Source: a gamma proteobacterium symbiont of Bathyaustriella thionipta
GTDB taxonomy: Bacteria; Pseudomonadota; Gammaproteobacteria; Chromatiales; Chromatiaceae
Length of the DNA stretch: 14,402 nt
Direction of reading: 5' to 3'
Assembly (NCBI GenBank): GCA_025656895.1
Contig: JAHXHF010000313.1
Coordinates: 1-14,402 of the forward strand
The first letter of the stretch is position 1, and the number at the start of each line of letters is the position of its first letter. Under the pieces are notes generated by a model. That model saw only the letters and a list, made by a program, of their open reading frames with translations. It did no database searches and had not been told where the DNA came from. The translations under genes and the position numbers were made by a program. Shown in pieces: positions 1-6,957 of the stretch.

Positions 1-602
1 CAGCTACCTTCTTTATGGTGGGCGCCAGTATTGCCGCGCAGGCAGATATTCTGTTGCAACATGTGGGCATTAATACGACCCGCGATGGCGTTATTCGTAT
101 TTTAAAGTTGATGGGGGCCGATATTGAATTGCTGAATCCGCGTCAGGCCGGGGGGGAGCCGGTGGCCGATATTCGGGTACGCTCGGCCCGACTGAAGGGT
201 ATCCATATTCCTGTTGAACTGGTGCCGCTGGCCATTGATGAGTTTCCCGCACTTTTTATCGCGGCGGCCTGTGCCGAAGGTGAGACCGTGCTCACCGGCG
301 CCGAAGAATTGCGCGTTAAAGAAAGCGACCGCATTCAGGCCATGGCGGATGGTTTGCAGATTCTGGGTATAGATGCGCAAGCCACTGCAGACGGAATAAT
401 TATTCAGGGGAAAGGTCATTTTGATGGTGGCTGCGTGGACAGTCTGGGGGATCATCGTATTGCCATGTCCTTTGCTATGGCCGCTTTTCGCAGCCAGACA
501 CCCATTGAGATTGATCACTGTGCCAATGTCAATACATCATTTCCGGGCTTTGCGGCCATGGCCGCGCAAGCCGGGCTGGCTATCCGTGAGCTGTCATCAT
601 GA
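1..602 (+). CDS. aroA: 3-phosphoshikimate 1-carboxyvinyltransferase (EPSP synthase), C-terminal part
   Basis: This is the 3' part of aroA; the frame is open from base 3 and the true start lies left of the window. EPSP synthase joins PEP to shikimate-3-phosphate in the cytoplasmic pathway to chorismate and the aromatic amino acids. About 199 residues remain, roughly the C-terminal half of a protein of about 430-450. Family landmarks are visible: ATFFMVGAS at the left edge, IDEFP with the catalytic-type Asp (codon at 237), RVKESDR with the Lys-Glu pair (codons from 312), and GDHRIAM (around 447-467). The TGA stop overlaps the ATG of cmk (ATGA at 599-602), which suggests translational coupling. 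The aroA-cmk-rpsA order is the usual gammaproteobacterial one. Nothing looks broken; the truncation is only the window edge. Confidence 0.97.
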   Translation, partial: ATFFMVGASIAAQADILLQHVGINTTRDGVIRILKLMGADIELLNPRQAGGEPVADIRVRSARLKGIHIPVELVPLAIDEFPALFIAAACAEGETVLTGAEELRVKESDRIQAMADGLQILGIDAQATADGIIIQGKGHFDGGCVDSLGDHRIAMSFAMAAFRSQTPIEIDHCANVNTSFPGFAAMAAQAGLAIRELSS

Positions 603-1276
603 ATGCCACTATTCCGGTGATTACCATAGACGGCCCCAGTGGTTCCGGTAAGGGCACCATTGCCAAACAACTGGCGGAACAGCTGGGGTGGCATTTGCTG
701 GACAGTGGTGCACTCTATCGTGTGCTGGCCTGTTACGCTCAGCGCCAACAGGTTCAGGCGGACGAGGCTGCGAAGCTGGGTGAACTGGCGCGTCTGTTAC
801 CCATCCGTTTTGAAGGTGAGCGGATATGGCTGGATAGCGAGGATGTTTCCAGCCTGATACGCACTGAATCCATGGGCAATGCGGCTTCGCGCATCGCGGC
901 TATTCCTGAGGTCAGAGCCGGACTGCTGCAAAGGCAACGGGATTTTGTCCGGCCTCCGGGGTTGGTTGCGGATGGACGGGATATGGGAACGGTGGTCTTT
1001 CCGCAGGCCCAGGTAAAGATTTTTCTAACTGCCAGCGCGGAAGAACGCGCCAAAAGACGCTATAAGCAGTTGTTGGATAAAGGAATGACTGTTAAAATGA
1101 ACAGTCTTGTCGAAGAAATACGTGAGCGGGATGAAAGAGATCGCACACGCACAGAGTCTCCGTTGGAAGTGCCGGCCGCAGCACTCCAGCTGGATTCCAG
1201 TTCGATGAGTATTGAGACCGTTATGCAGCAGGTGCTGGACTTCGTGCAGCTGAAACTGTCTCCGGCCGCTTCATAA
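599..1276 (+). CDS. cmk: Cytidylate kinase (CMP/dCMP kinase)
   Basis: Cytidylate kinase phosphorylates CMP and dCMP to the diphosphates using ATP, which recycles CMP released by lipid synthesis and RNA turnover. The 225-residue length matches the bacterial family. Visible motifs in order are the P-loop GPSGSGKGT (residues 12-20), DSGALYR of the CMP-binding region (35-41), DGRDMGTVVFP (125-135), and the arginine-rich lid RDERDRTR (177-184). The start at 599 is fixed by its overlap with the aroA stop; there is only a weak GTGAG-type ribosome binding site about 10 bases upstream, so translation is probably coupled to aroA. A terminator-like hairpin follows, then rpsA. Confidence 0.97.
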   Translation: MNATIPVITIDGPSGSGKGTIAKQLAEQLGWHLLDSGALYRVLACYAQRQQVQADEAAKLGELARLLPIRFEGERIWLDSEDVSSLIRTESMGNAASRIAAIPEVRAGLLQRQRDFVRPPGLVADGRDMGTVVFPQAQVKIFLTASAEERAKRRYKQLLDKGMTVKMNSLVEEIRERDERDRTRTESPLEVPAAALQLDSSSMSIETVMQQVLDFVQLKLSPAAS

Positions 1277-1290
1277 GCGGCTATCAGGCT

Positions 1291-1323
1291 GTCTGCCACC
1301 GGCTTTCGGGTGCAGGCTTTTTT
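1291..1323 (+). terminator. Possible intrinsic terminator or attenuator between cmk and rpsA
   Basis: The left arm GTCTG-C-CACC (1291-1300, one bulged C) pairs with GGTGCAGGC (1309-1317) around the loop GGCTTTCG, and six T follow at 1318-1323. The bulge and a G-T pair make it of moderate strength, so it may only partly end aroA-cmk transcription before rpsA. Confidence 0.5.
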
Positions 1324-1331
1324 ATTAACCA

Positions 1332-1345
1332 GCCGGTTAGCCGGC
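1332..1345 (+). promoter_or_regulatory. Small hairpin in the rpsA leader
   Basis: GCCGG (1332-1336) and CCGGC (1341-1345) form a perfect 5-bp stem with a TTAG loop, ending 29 bases before the rpsA ATG. Ribosomal protein S1 is known in E. coli to control its own translation through a structured leader with a weak Shine-Dalgarno. The same kind of arrangement is suggested here, but no binding is shown. Confidence 0.35.
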
Positions 1346-1374
1346 GTGTAGTGCGGTCACGGAATATTATTACC

Positions 1375-3042
1375 ATGTCTGAAAGTTTTGCTGAATTATT
1401 TGAAGAAAGTGTTGCCAATACCAATCTGACTCCCGGGTCTATCGTCATTGGTACCATCATGGACATCAACCCGGATGCCGTCACTGTCAATGCCGGTCTT
1501 AAGTCCGAGGGTGTCATCCCGACCTCCCAGTTTCTGAATCTTGATGGAGAAATTGAAGTTCAGGTGGGTGATCAGGTCGAAGTGGCTTTGGAAGCTGTCG
1601 AAGATGGCTCCGGCGCAACACGCCTGTCACGAGAAAAAGCCAAACGTAACCAGGCATGGAAACGTCTTGAAACCGCGCTGGAATCCGACGAAATTGTTAC
1701 CGGTCGTATCAGCGGCAAAGTCAAAGGTGGCTTTACGGTTGAGCTGGGCGACATTCGCGCCTTTCTGCCGGGCTCACTGGTTGATGTACGTCCTGTGCGT
1801 GACACCGCTTATCTGGAAGGCAAGGATCTTGAATTCAAACTGATCAAACTGGATCAGCGCCGCAACAATGTTGTGGTCTCCCGCCGTGCGGTGGTTGAGG
1901 ATGAATACAAGGAAGAAAGAGATGAACTGCTGAAGAATCTGCAGGAAGGCCAGACGGTAAAAGGTATTGTCAAAAACCTGACCGACTACGGTGCTTTTGT
2001 GGATCTGGGTGGCATCGACGGCCTGTTGCACATTACCGACATGGCCTGGAAGCGTGTCAAGCACCCGTCTGATGTAGTGGAAATCGGTCAGGAACTGGAT
2101 GTTAAAGTCCTCAAGTTTGACCGTGAACGCACCCGTGTTTCACTGGGTCTGAAACAGACCGGTGATGATCCCTGGGTTAACCTGACACGCCGTTATCCGG
2201 AAAAAACCCGTCTCTTCGGCAAGGTCAGCAATATTGCCGACTATGGCGTATTTGTTGAGATCGAAGAAGGCGTTGAAGGTCTGGTGCATGTTTCTGAAAT
2301 GGATTGGACCAACAAAAATGTTCATCCTTCCAAGCTGGTGCAGCTGGGTGACGAGGTTGAAGTAACCGTTCTGGATATAGACGAAGAACGCCGTCGTATC
2401 TCTCTGGGTATGAAGCAATGTCAATCTAATCCCTGGGATGAGTTCTCCGCAAATCATAAGAAAGGCGACCATATCACCGGTGCGATTAAATCCATTACTG
2501 ATTTTGGTATCTTTATCGGTCTGGATGGTGGTATTGACGGCCTGGTCCATTTGTCGGATATTTCCTGGGATGAATCAGGTGAAGAAGCGATTCGTAACTA
2601 TTCACGCGGTGATGAAATTGAAACCGTTGTACTGGCCGTTGACCCGGAAAGAGAGCGTATTTCTCTGGGCATTAAACATCTGGCCAAAGATCCTTTATCG
2701 GCCTATCTGGCGATCAACTCCAAAGGAAGCATCGTAACCGGTACGGTTAAGGAAGTGGAAGCCAAAGGCGCTGTTATTGACCTGGCTGAAGGTGTTGAAG
2801 GTTATGTGCGTATTTCTGAAGTTTCGCGTGAGCGTATCGAAGATATGCAAACGGTATTGAAAGTAGGTGACGAGATTGAGACCAAGTTCATGGGTCTGGA
2901 CCGGAAAAACCGTACCATTTCATTATCCATCAAAGCCAAGGATGTGGATGAGGAAGAAGCGGTTATCAAGGATTACTCCGGTAGTTCCAGCAACACAACC
3001 TCTCTCGGTGATCTGCTGAAAGAACAGATGGAAGATAAATAA
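1375..3042 (+). CDS. rpsA: 30S ribosomal protein S1
   Basis: S1 sits on the small ribosomal subunit and binds and unfolds mRNA leaders for initiation. I chose the ATG at 1375 because the protein then begins MSESFAELFEES, like E. coli S1, and is 555 residues long (E. coli has 557). The in-frame GTG at 1351 would add eight residues not expected in the family. Six S1 (OB-fold) repeats are seen at about residues 21-86, 105-171, 192-260, 277-347, 364-434 and 451-520. Repeats 3-5 are the most canonical, with YGAFVDL / YGVFVEI / FGIFIGL cores and RVSLG / RISLG ends. The tail is acidic and serine-rich. The ribosome binding site is weak (GGAA at 1361-1364), as is usual for this gene. A strong terminator follows. 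Confidence 0.97.
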   Translation: MSESFAELFEESVANTNLTPGSIVIGTIMDINPDAVTVNAGLKSEGVIPTSQFLNLDGEIEVQVGDQVEVALEAVEDGSGATRLSREKAKRNQAWKRLETALESDEIVTGRISGKVKGGFTVELGDIRAFLPGSLVDVRPVRDTAYLEGKDLEFKLIKLDQRRNNVVVSRRAVVEDEYKEERDELLKNLQEGQTVKGIVKNLTDYGAFVDLGGIDGLLHITDMAWKRVKHPSDVVEIGQELDVKVLKFDRERTRVSLGLKQTGDDPWVNLTRRYPEKTRLFGKVSNIADYGVFVEIEEGVEGLVHVSEMDWTNKNVHPSKLVQLGDEVEVTVLDIDEERRRISLGMKQCQSNPWDEFSANHKKGDHITGAIKSITDFGIFIGLDGGIDGLVHLSDISWDESGEEAIRNYSRGDEIETVVLAVDPERERISLGIKHLAKDPLSAYLAINSKGSIVTGTVKEVEAKGAVIDLAEGVEGYVRISEVSRERIEDMQTVLKVGDEIETKFMGLDRKNRTISLSIKAKDVDEEEAVIKDYSGSSSNTTSLGDLLKEQMEDK

Positions 3043-3068
3043 TAGTCCGGTTTTCGTAATCGAACTGT

Positions 3069-3106
3069 AAGGAATCTGTGGCTTTTTCTGCAGATTCCTT
3101 TTTTTT
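3069..3106 (+). terminator. Strong intrinsic terminator after rpsA
   Basis: A perfect 10-bp stem, AAGGAATCTG (3069-3078) with CAGATTCCTT (3091-3100), has a 12-base loop and is followed by an eight-T run ending at 3106. It separates rpsA from ihfB. Confidence 0.92.
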
Positions 3107-3163
3107 GTGCTAAATTATTGTTTATTAAAAGAAATATTGTAACTATCCGGCCACTTGCGAGAA

Positions 3164-3192
3164 TTTCAAAGGGTCGGGCAGGGGCATAAAAT
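3164..3192 (+). promoter_or_regulatory. Candidate promoter for ihfB-lapA-lapB
   Basis: TTTCAA (3164-3169) and TAAAAT (3187-3192) are separated by 17 bases. The -10 matches the sigma-70 consensus at 5 of 6 positions, the -35 at only 3 of 6. A promoter is expected here because a strong terminator closes rpsA just upstream, but the -35 match is poor. Confidence 0.3.
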
Positions 3193-3221
3193 GGTTACTT
3201 ACCGATTGTCTGGAAAGGTTT

Positions 3222-3506
3222 ATGACGAAGTCTGAATTAATTGAAGCTCTGGTTAGAAAACAACAGCACCTGGCACATAAGGATGTAGAATTGTCTGTTA
3301 AATGCATACTGGACAAAATGAGTTCGGCTTTATCGGATGGAGAGCGTATCGAAATTCGTGGTTTTGGCAGCTTTTCCTTACACTTTCGTCCGCCGAGAAT
3401 GGGCAGAAATCCTAAAACCGGTGAAATGGTAGCACTGGCCGGTAAATATGTACCGCACTTCAAACCCGGGAAAGAACTGCGTGACCGCGTCAATAACGGC
3501 GGCTAG
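3222..3506 (+). CDS. ihfB: Integration host factor subunit beta
   Basis: IHF beta pairs with IHF alpha (not in this window) to bend DNA sharply in replication, recombination and transcription control. The 94-residue length equals that of E. coli IhfB. The N-terminus MTKSELIEAL, the core GERIEIRGFGSFSLH (40-54) and the DNA-binding arm GRNPKTG (61-67, with the intercalating Pro at 64) are diagnostic of the beta subunit, as is the end YVPHFKPGKELRDR. A GGAAAGG ribosome binding site (3212-3218) precedes the ATG. lapA begins 30 bases after the stop, so ihfB-lapA-lapB probably form one transcript. Confidence 0.97.
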   Translation: MTKSELIEALVRKQQHLAHKDVELSVKCILDKMSSALSDGERIEIRGFGSFSLHFRPPRMGRNPKTGEMVALAGKYVPHFKPGKELRDRVNNGG

Positions 3507-3536
3507 TGATCTGTGGCTTAAAGACAGGAGAAAAGC

Positions 3537-3821
3537 ATGACCATTCTGAAACTGCTGATGGTGTTGCTCATAGTCATTCTCGGTGCGGTATTCGCATCAT
3601 TGAATTCTGCTCAAGTCACGCTTAACTATTATTTCTCCACCCTGCAACTGCCTCTGTCTGTGCTACTGGTCGGCTGTTTGATCATAGGCGGGCTTCTCGG
3701 AGTGCTATCCGCTTCAATGACGGTGATACGCCTGAAACACAAACTGTCACTCAGTACCCGCCGCTTGAAGACGGCACAAAATGAATTAACAGATTTGCGT
3801 AAAACCCCTCTGCAAGACTGA
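3537..3821 (+). CDS. lapA: LapA family inner-membrane protein (DUF1049)
   Basis: LapA (YciS) is a small inner-membrane partner of LapB in the control of lipopolysaccharide assembly. The 94 residues show two membrane segments (about 5-22 and 39-62) joined by a short periplasmic loop containing LNSAQVTLNYYF, which is typical of DUF1049. A basic, heptad-like cytoplasmic tail follows (about 64-88). A good AGGAG (3526-3530) lies six bases before the ATG. Its place between ihfB and lapB, with only seven bases to lapB, supports the call. Confidence 0.93.
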   Translation: MTILKLLMVLLIVILGAVFASLNSAQVTLNYYFSTLQLPLSVLLVGCLIIGGLLGVLSASMTVIRLKHKLSLSTRRLKTAQNELTDLRKTPLQD

Positions 3822-3828
3822 TTGCTGT

Positions 3829-5013
3829 ATGTTCGATAACAGCGAACTTTTTCTGCTGGCCTGCATGTTTGTATTGGTTGCCGCTGTCGGCTGGTTTGCC
3901 GGTCGCCGCAGTCTGAAAAATTCAGCCGATAACGATAATACTCCGGAACTCAATTCACGCTATTTTCGCGGTCTCAACTATTTGTTGAATGAGCAGCCTG
4001 ATAAGGCCATTGATGTCTTTATCAAAATGCTGGATGTCAACAGTGAAACCGTTGAAACACACCTGGCACTGGCCAGCCTGTTTCGCCTGCGGGGTGAAAC
4101 CGAACGAGCCATACGCATTCATCAGAATTTAATCGCACGCCCGGGTTTGAATAAAAGTGTACGCGCGCAGGCTCTGCTGGAACTGGGGCAGGATTACATG
4201 AAAGCCGGTTTATTCGATCGAGCGGAAAGCCTCTTCAAAGAACTGGTTGATTTGAATTTACATCAGGAAGCCGCACTCAAAAATCTCTGGCAGATTTATC
4301 AACAGGAAAAAGACTGGCCCCAGGCATTAAAGATTGCATCCGATATTGAGCATAAAAGTGGTCAGGCAACACAGCTTGAGCGGGTGCATTTTTTGTGTGA
4401 GATGGCTGAGGAAGCGCTGCGAAACAGACAGCATAACGAAGCATTAAGATGGATCAGGCAAGCTCAGGTCGTCGATGCGGATATGCCACGTTCACTTTTA
4501 TTACAGGCTGAATTTGAAAAAGAAAAAGCTCGTTACAAACAGGCAATTAAGTTATACATGAAAGCAGCGGAACAATATCCGCTGGCAACCGACCAGGTTA
4601 TTGAGCCACTTAAAGATTGTTTTCACAAGCAGGGTAAAATAGCCGCCTTGAAATCGGCATTGGAACGCCTGCTCGCCCTCAGGCCCAACGCCAGAGTCGT
4701 TATCGCTCTGGCAGAAATGATAGAGGCATCGGACGGCAACAAGGCCGCAATCGATTTCACGGCTGCTTATTTACAGCGTGAAGCTGATTTAAGAGTACTG
4801 CATCATTTATCCGGATTGTTTTTGAGAAGTTCCACATTAGCCGGCCAGCACAAGCCCGTGTTGCAGATGGTCAACAACATGCTGGCGGAGATGCTGCGGC
4901 AAACTACTGATTTCCAATGCGGCCAATGCGGTTACAAGGCCAACAAGTTACTCTGGCACTGCCCCGGATGCGGTTCATGGAGCCGCGCCGAGCGGATTAA
5001 GCATGGTCGCTAA
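3829..5013 (+). CDS. lapB: Lipopolysaccharide assembly protein LapB (TPR and zinc-rubredoxin)
   Basis: LapB (YciM) is an inner-membrane-anchored cytoplasmic TPR protein that helps FtsH degrade LpxC, so balancing LPS against phospholipid synthesis. The 394 residues compare with 389 in E. coli. There is one N-terminal membrane segment (about 6-24), then helical TPR repeats from about 46 to 355, including RYFRGLNYLLNEQPDKAID. A C-terminal zinc-binding module carries Cys364, Cys367, Cys378 and Cys381 (CGQCG and CPGCG). No clear Shine-Dalgarno precedes the ATG, which sits seven bases after the lapA stop, so coupled translation is likely. A hairpin terminator follows at 5057. Confidence 0.97.
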   Translation: MFDNSELFLLACMFVLVAAVGWFAGRRSLKNSADNDNTPELNSRYFRGLNYLLNEQPDKAIDVFIKMLDVNSETVETHLALASLFRLRGETERAIRIHQNLIARPGLNKSVRAQALLELGQDYMKAGLFDRAESLFKELVDLNLHQEAALKNLWQIYQQEKDWPQALKIASDIEHKSGQATQLERVHFLCEMAEEALRNRQHNEALRWIRQAQVVDADMPRSLLLQAEFEKEKARYKQAIKLYMKAAEQYPLATDQVIEPLKDCFHKQGKIAALKSALERLLALRPNARVVIALAEMIEASDGNKAAIDFTAAYLQREADLRVLHHLSGLFLRSSTLAGQHKPVLQMVNNMLAEMLRQTTDFQCGQCGYKANKLLWHCPGCGSWSRAERIKHGR

Positions 5014-5056
5014 ACGGCTGTTTTTTCTAACTTTTCGGCAACCGGGGTTAATGATG

Positions 5057-5081
5057 GCCAGCGTTACTTACGCTGGCTTTT
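5057..5081 (+). terminator. Intrinsic terminator after lapB
   Basis: GCCAGCGT (5057-5064) and ACGCTGGC (5070-5077) form a perfect GC-rich 8-bp stem with the loop TACTT, followed by only four T. It should end much of the ihfB-lapA-lapB transcript, though the short T run may allow readthrough into pyrF. Confidence 0.75.
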
Positions 5082-5091
5082 ATGCTTATCC

Positions 5092-5112
5092 TCCGGATTC
5101 CGGACTTTTTTT
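5092..5112 (+). promoter_or_regulatory. Second hairpin with U7 directly before pyrF (attenuator-like)
   Basis: TCCGG (5092-5096) and CCGGA (5100-5104) make a 5-bp stem with an ATT loop, followed by C and seven T (5106-5112). It ends 15 bases before the pyrF start and just before its ribosome binding site. It may be a second weak terminator or a transcription attenuator. Several enteric pyrimidine genes are controlled by UTP-sensitive attenuation, but nothing here proves that mechanism. Confidence 0.4.
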
Positions 5113-5116
5113 CAAT

Positions 5117-5120
5117 AGGT
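5117..5120 (+). promoter_or_regulatory. Ribosome binding site setting the TTG start of pyrF
   Basis: AGGT lies seven bases before the TTG at 5128. An in-frame TAG at 5116-5118 rules out any longer protein except one from the CTG at 5122, which is too close to this site. Confidence 0.6.
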
Positions 5121-5127
5121 ACTGAAA

Positions 5128-5820
5128 TTGTCATCACGAATTATTGTTGCACTGGATTATGCGAAACAACAACAGGCTATCGAACTGGTGGAGCAATTGT
5201 CTCCACAGCTATGCCGACTGAAAATAGGCAAGGAAATGTTTACCCGTTTCGGGCCCTCTCTGGTTACTGATCTGAGCAAACGTGGCTTTGATGTGTTTCT
5301 TGATCTCAAGTTTCATGACATCCCCAATACGGTCGCGCAGGCTTGCCTGGCAGCGGCTGACCTGGGGGTATGGATGATTAACGTGCATGCCAGCGGCGGC
5401 AGAGCCATGCTGGAAGCGGCCGCAAACCGCCTGGCCGCTCTGTCATCTTCGCCCCTGCTGGTAGGAGTAACCGTTCTGACCAGTATGGATGAAACAGGCT
5501 TACATGAAGTCGGGGTCGATAGTTCGCCACAGCAGCAGGTTTTACGGCTGGCAAAACTGGCAGAACAATGCGGATTAGAGGGAGTGGTTTGCTCACCGCA
5601 GGAACTCATAGCCTTGCAGAGTACAGTCTCGGAAACCTTTTTAAGGGTAACTCCGGGTGTGCGTTCAGCCCGGGATGCGTTAAACGATCAAAAACGCGTA
5701 GCCAGCCCGGCTACAGCCATTCAGGATGGTGCCAGCCATCTGGTTATTGGCCGCCCGATAACCCAGGCTGACGACCCTCATGGTAAATTACTGACACTGC
5801 TGTCGGAATGCGGTGATTAA
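5128..5820 (+). CDS. pyrF: Orotidine 5'-phosphate decarboxylase
   Basis: PyrF removes CO2 from OMP to give UMP, the last step of de novo pyrimidine synthesis, in the cytoplasm. The 230-residue protein is a complete (beta/alpha)8 barrel of the bacterial short type. Catalytic and binding residues are visible: Asp10 in VALD, Lys32 in RLKIGKEMF, Asp59-Lys61-Asp64 in DLKFHDIPNT, and VIGRPITQA (206-214) for the phosphate. The start is a TTG, chosen from the AGGT ribosome binding site, the upstream in-frame stop and the fit of the N-terminus to the family; no in-frame ATG occurs until Met37. It is preceded by two hairpins, and by lapB as in many gammaproteobacteria. A small secreted HhH protein follows after 84 bases. 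Confidence 0.96.
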   Translation: MSSRIIVALDYAKQQQAIELVEQLSPQLCRLKIGKEMFTRFGPSLVTDLSKRGFDVFLDLKFHDIPNTVAQACLAAADLGVWMINVHASGGRAMLEAAANRLAALSSSPLLVGVTVLTSMDETGLHEVGVDSSPQQQVLRLAKLAEQCGLEGVVCSPQELIALQSTVSETFLRVTPGVRSARDALNDQKRVASPATAIQDGASHLVIGRPITQADDPHGKLLTLLSECGD

Positions 5821-5904
5821 CGCTTGTATGCTGCCGGGCTATGCTTTGTTCACGGTCAATGCATCAGCAGCCGTTTACAACCAAGCTATTCAACGGAGAT
5901 AAAT

Positions 5905-6171
5905 ATGAAGAAAATACAAGGACTTGTACTGGCACTTACACTGGCTTTCTGTTCAATGGGAGTATTCGCCAATCCTGTTAATATCAATACAGCCAGTGCC
6001 GATGAATTATCTCAGGCTATCTCAGGAGTGGGTATCAGCAAGGCAGAAGCCATTGTTGCTTACCGCCAAACTCATGGTAATTTTAATTCAGTGGATGAGC
6101 TGGCCAGTGTTAAAGGTATTGGGCAGAAAACACTGGACAAGAACAGAGATCGGCTAACCATTAAGCCCTGA
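5905..6171 (+). CDS. Secreted helix-hairpin-helix (ComEA-like) protein
   Basis: The 88-residue protein starts with a signal peptide (basic MKK, a hydrophobic stretch to about 20, and an FA-N cleavage site near 22-23). A tandem helix-hairpin-helix ComEA-type domain follows: NINTASADEL (26-35), ISGVGISKAEAIVAYR (42-57), and VKGIGQKTL (71-79). In naturally competent bacteria such periplasmic proteins bind incoming double-stranded DNA. Many gammaproteobacteria carry a short form like this one, without proof of competence. The ATG at 5905 is chosen over the longer open frame from 5824 because of the GGAG ribosome binding site (5895-5898) and because only this start gives an N-terminal signal peptide. 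It may be cotranscribed with pyrF; a strong terminator follows. Confidence 0.9.
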   Translation: MKKIQGLVLALTLAFCSMGVFANPVNINTASADELSQAISGVGISKAEAIVAYRQTHGNFNSVDELASVKGIGQKTLDKNRDRLTIKP

Positions 6172-6195
6172 TTGATTGCGGTCATCAGTATGTGG

Positions 6196-6226
6196 AAAAA
6201 AGGGCGCAATAGGCGCCCTTTTTTTT
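6196..6226 (+). terminator. Strong, probably bidirectional terminator
   Basis: AAAAAAGGGCGC (6196-6207) pairs with GCGCCCTTTTTT (6213-6224) around the five-base loop AATAG. The T run extends to 6226, and the A run opposite makes it work in both directions. It closes the pyrF-HhH unit. Confidence 0.92.
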
Positions 6227-6233
6227 CACAGGA

Positions 6234-6239
6234 TATAAT
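6234..6239 (+). promoter_or_regulatory. Perfect TATAAT -10 element before cysC
   Basis: A consensus -10 TATAAT begins eight bases after the T run of the terminator. The -35 position falls inside the terminator stem and has no match to TTGACA, so it would need an activator or a different contact. Transcription from here would start near 6246 and so favours the cysC ATG at 6274. Confidence 0.45.
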
Positions 6240-6273
6240 GCGCTCTAATCCAAATAAACGAGCCTCAAATATA

Positions 6274-6915
6274 ATGATTACTGATAATGTAGTTTGGCAT
6301 GAACCGATGGTAAAAAGAGCCGATCGTGCTTCCCGCCAGGGACACAACAGTGCCGTGCTCTGGTTTACCGGCCTGTCAGGGGCGGGCAAATCGACCATTG
6401 CGCATGCGGTCGAATATGAACTGCATTCCATGGGTTGTCACACCTATGTGCTGGATGGTGATAATGTGCGTCACGGCCTGTGCGGAGATTTAAGCTTTTC
6501 CGCAGACGCACGTAGCGAAAACATTCGACGCATTGCTGAACTGGGAAAATTATTTGTAGATGCCGGCGTTATTGCACTGTCGGCCTTTATTTCCCCTTTT
6601 CGGGAAGATCGCAGACGGGCAAAAAAATTACTGGGCGATGATATGCTGGAGATTCATTGCGCCTGCTCTTTGCAGGAATGCGAACGTCGTGATGTCAAAG
6701 GCATGTATAAGCGTGCGCGGCGGGGAGAACTGGCTGATTTTACCGGTATTTCCTCACCCTATGAAATCCCCGAACATGCCGATTTGATTATACATACCGA
6801 TCAGGACAGCATTCAGGAGTGTACCCGCAAGGTTTTAGATATGCTGCTGCAGCGTGGCATTATTAATGATCAGCACTTGCAGGCCTCTACCGTAAAGGAT
6901 GCTCCGGCTGTCTGA
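6274..6915 (+). CDS. cysC: Adenylyl-sulfate (APS) kinase
   Basis: APS kinase phosphorylates adenosine 5'-phosphosulfate to PAPS, the activated sulfate used for reduction to sulfite or for sulfating sugars and lipids. The 213-residue protein shows NVVWH (5-9), the P-loop GLSGAGKS (33-40), DGDNVRHGL (61-69), ENIRR (82-86), FISPFR with the family's serine (105-110), and KGMYKRARRGELADFTGI (142-159). I chose the ATG at 6274 because family members start a few residues before NVVWH. An in-frame ATG at 6238 has a better AGGA site (6230-6233) and would add 12 residues, but it overlaps the -10 element. No sulfate adenylyltransferase genes (cysD, cysN) lie next to it; galU follows after 42 bases. Confidence 0.95.
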   Translation: MITDNVVWHEPMVKRADRASRQGHNSAVLWFTGLSGAGKSTIAHAVEYELHSMGCHTYVLDGDNVRHGLCGDLSFSADARSENIRRIAELGKLFVDAGVIALSAFISPFREDRRRAKKLLGDDMLEIHCACSLQECERRDVKGMYKRARRGELADFTGISSPYEIPEHADLIIHTDQDSIQECTRKVLDMLLQRGIINDQHLQASTVKDAPAV

Positions 6916-6957
6916 AATGGGTACTCAATCTCACCAGTCACAACACAGAGATAGACT

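Noticed and set aside
102..518. 138-residue minus-strand open frame
   Set aside because: It lies entirely within aroA, whose EPSP synthase motifs are unmistakable.
1351..1374. Upstream GTG start for rpsA
   Set aside because: It would add eight residues absent from S1 proteins; the ATG at 1375 gives the conserved N-terminus.
2140..2550. 136-residue minus-strand open frame
   Set aside because: It is antisense to S1 repeats 4 and 5 of rpsA and has no ribosome binding site or domain features.
1375..3042. Internal repeats as a possible mobile or CRISPR-like repeat
   Set aside because: The repetition is at protein level and is explained by the six S1 domains.
5082..5270. 62-codon frame starting at an ATG before pyrF
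   Set aside because: It overlaps the first 143 bases of pyrF in another frame, has no good ribosome binding site and no family resemblance; it is mentioned only as a possible leader frame in the attenuation idea.
5824..5904. Longer N-terminus for the HhH protein
   Set aside because: It would bury the signal peptide; the ATG at 5905 has a good GGAG site.
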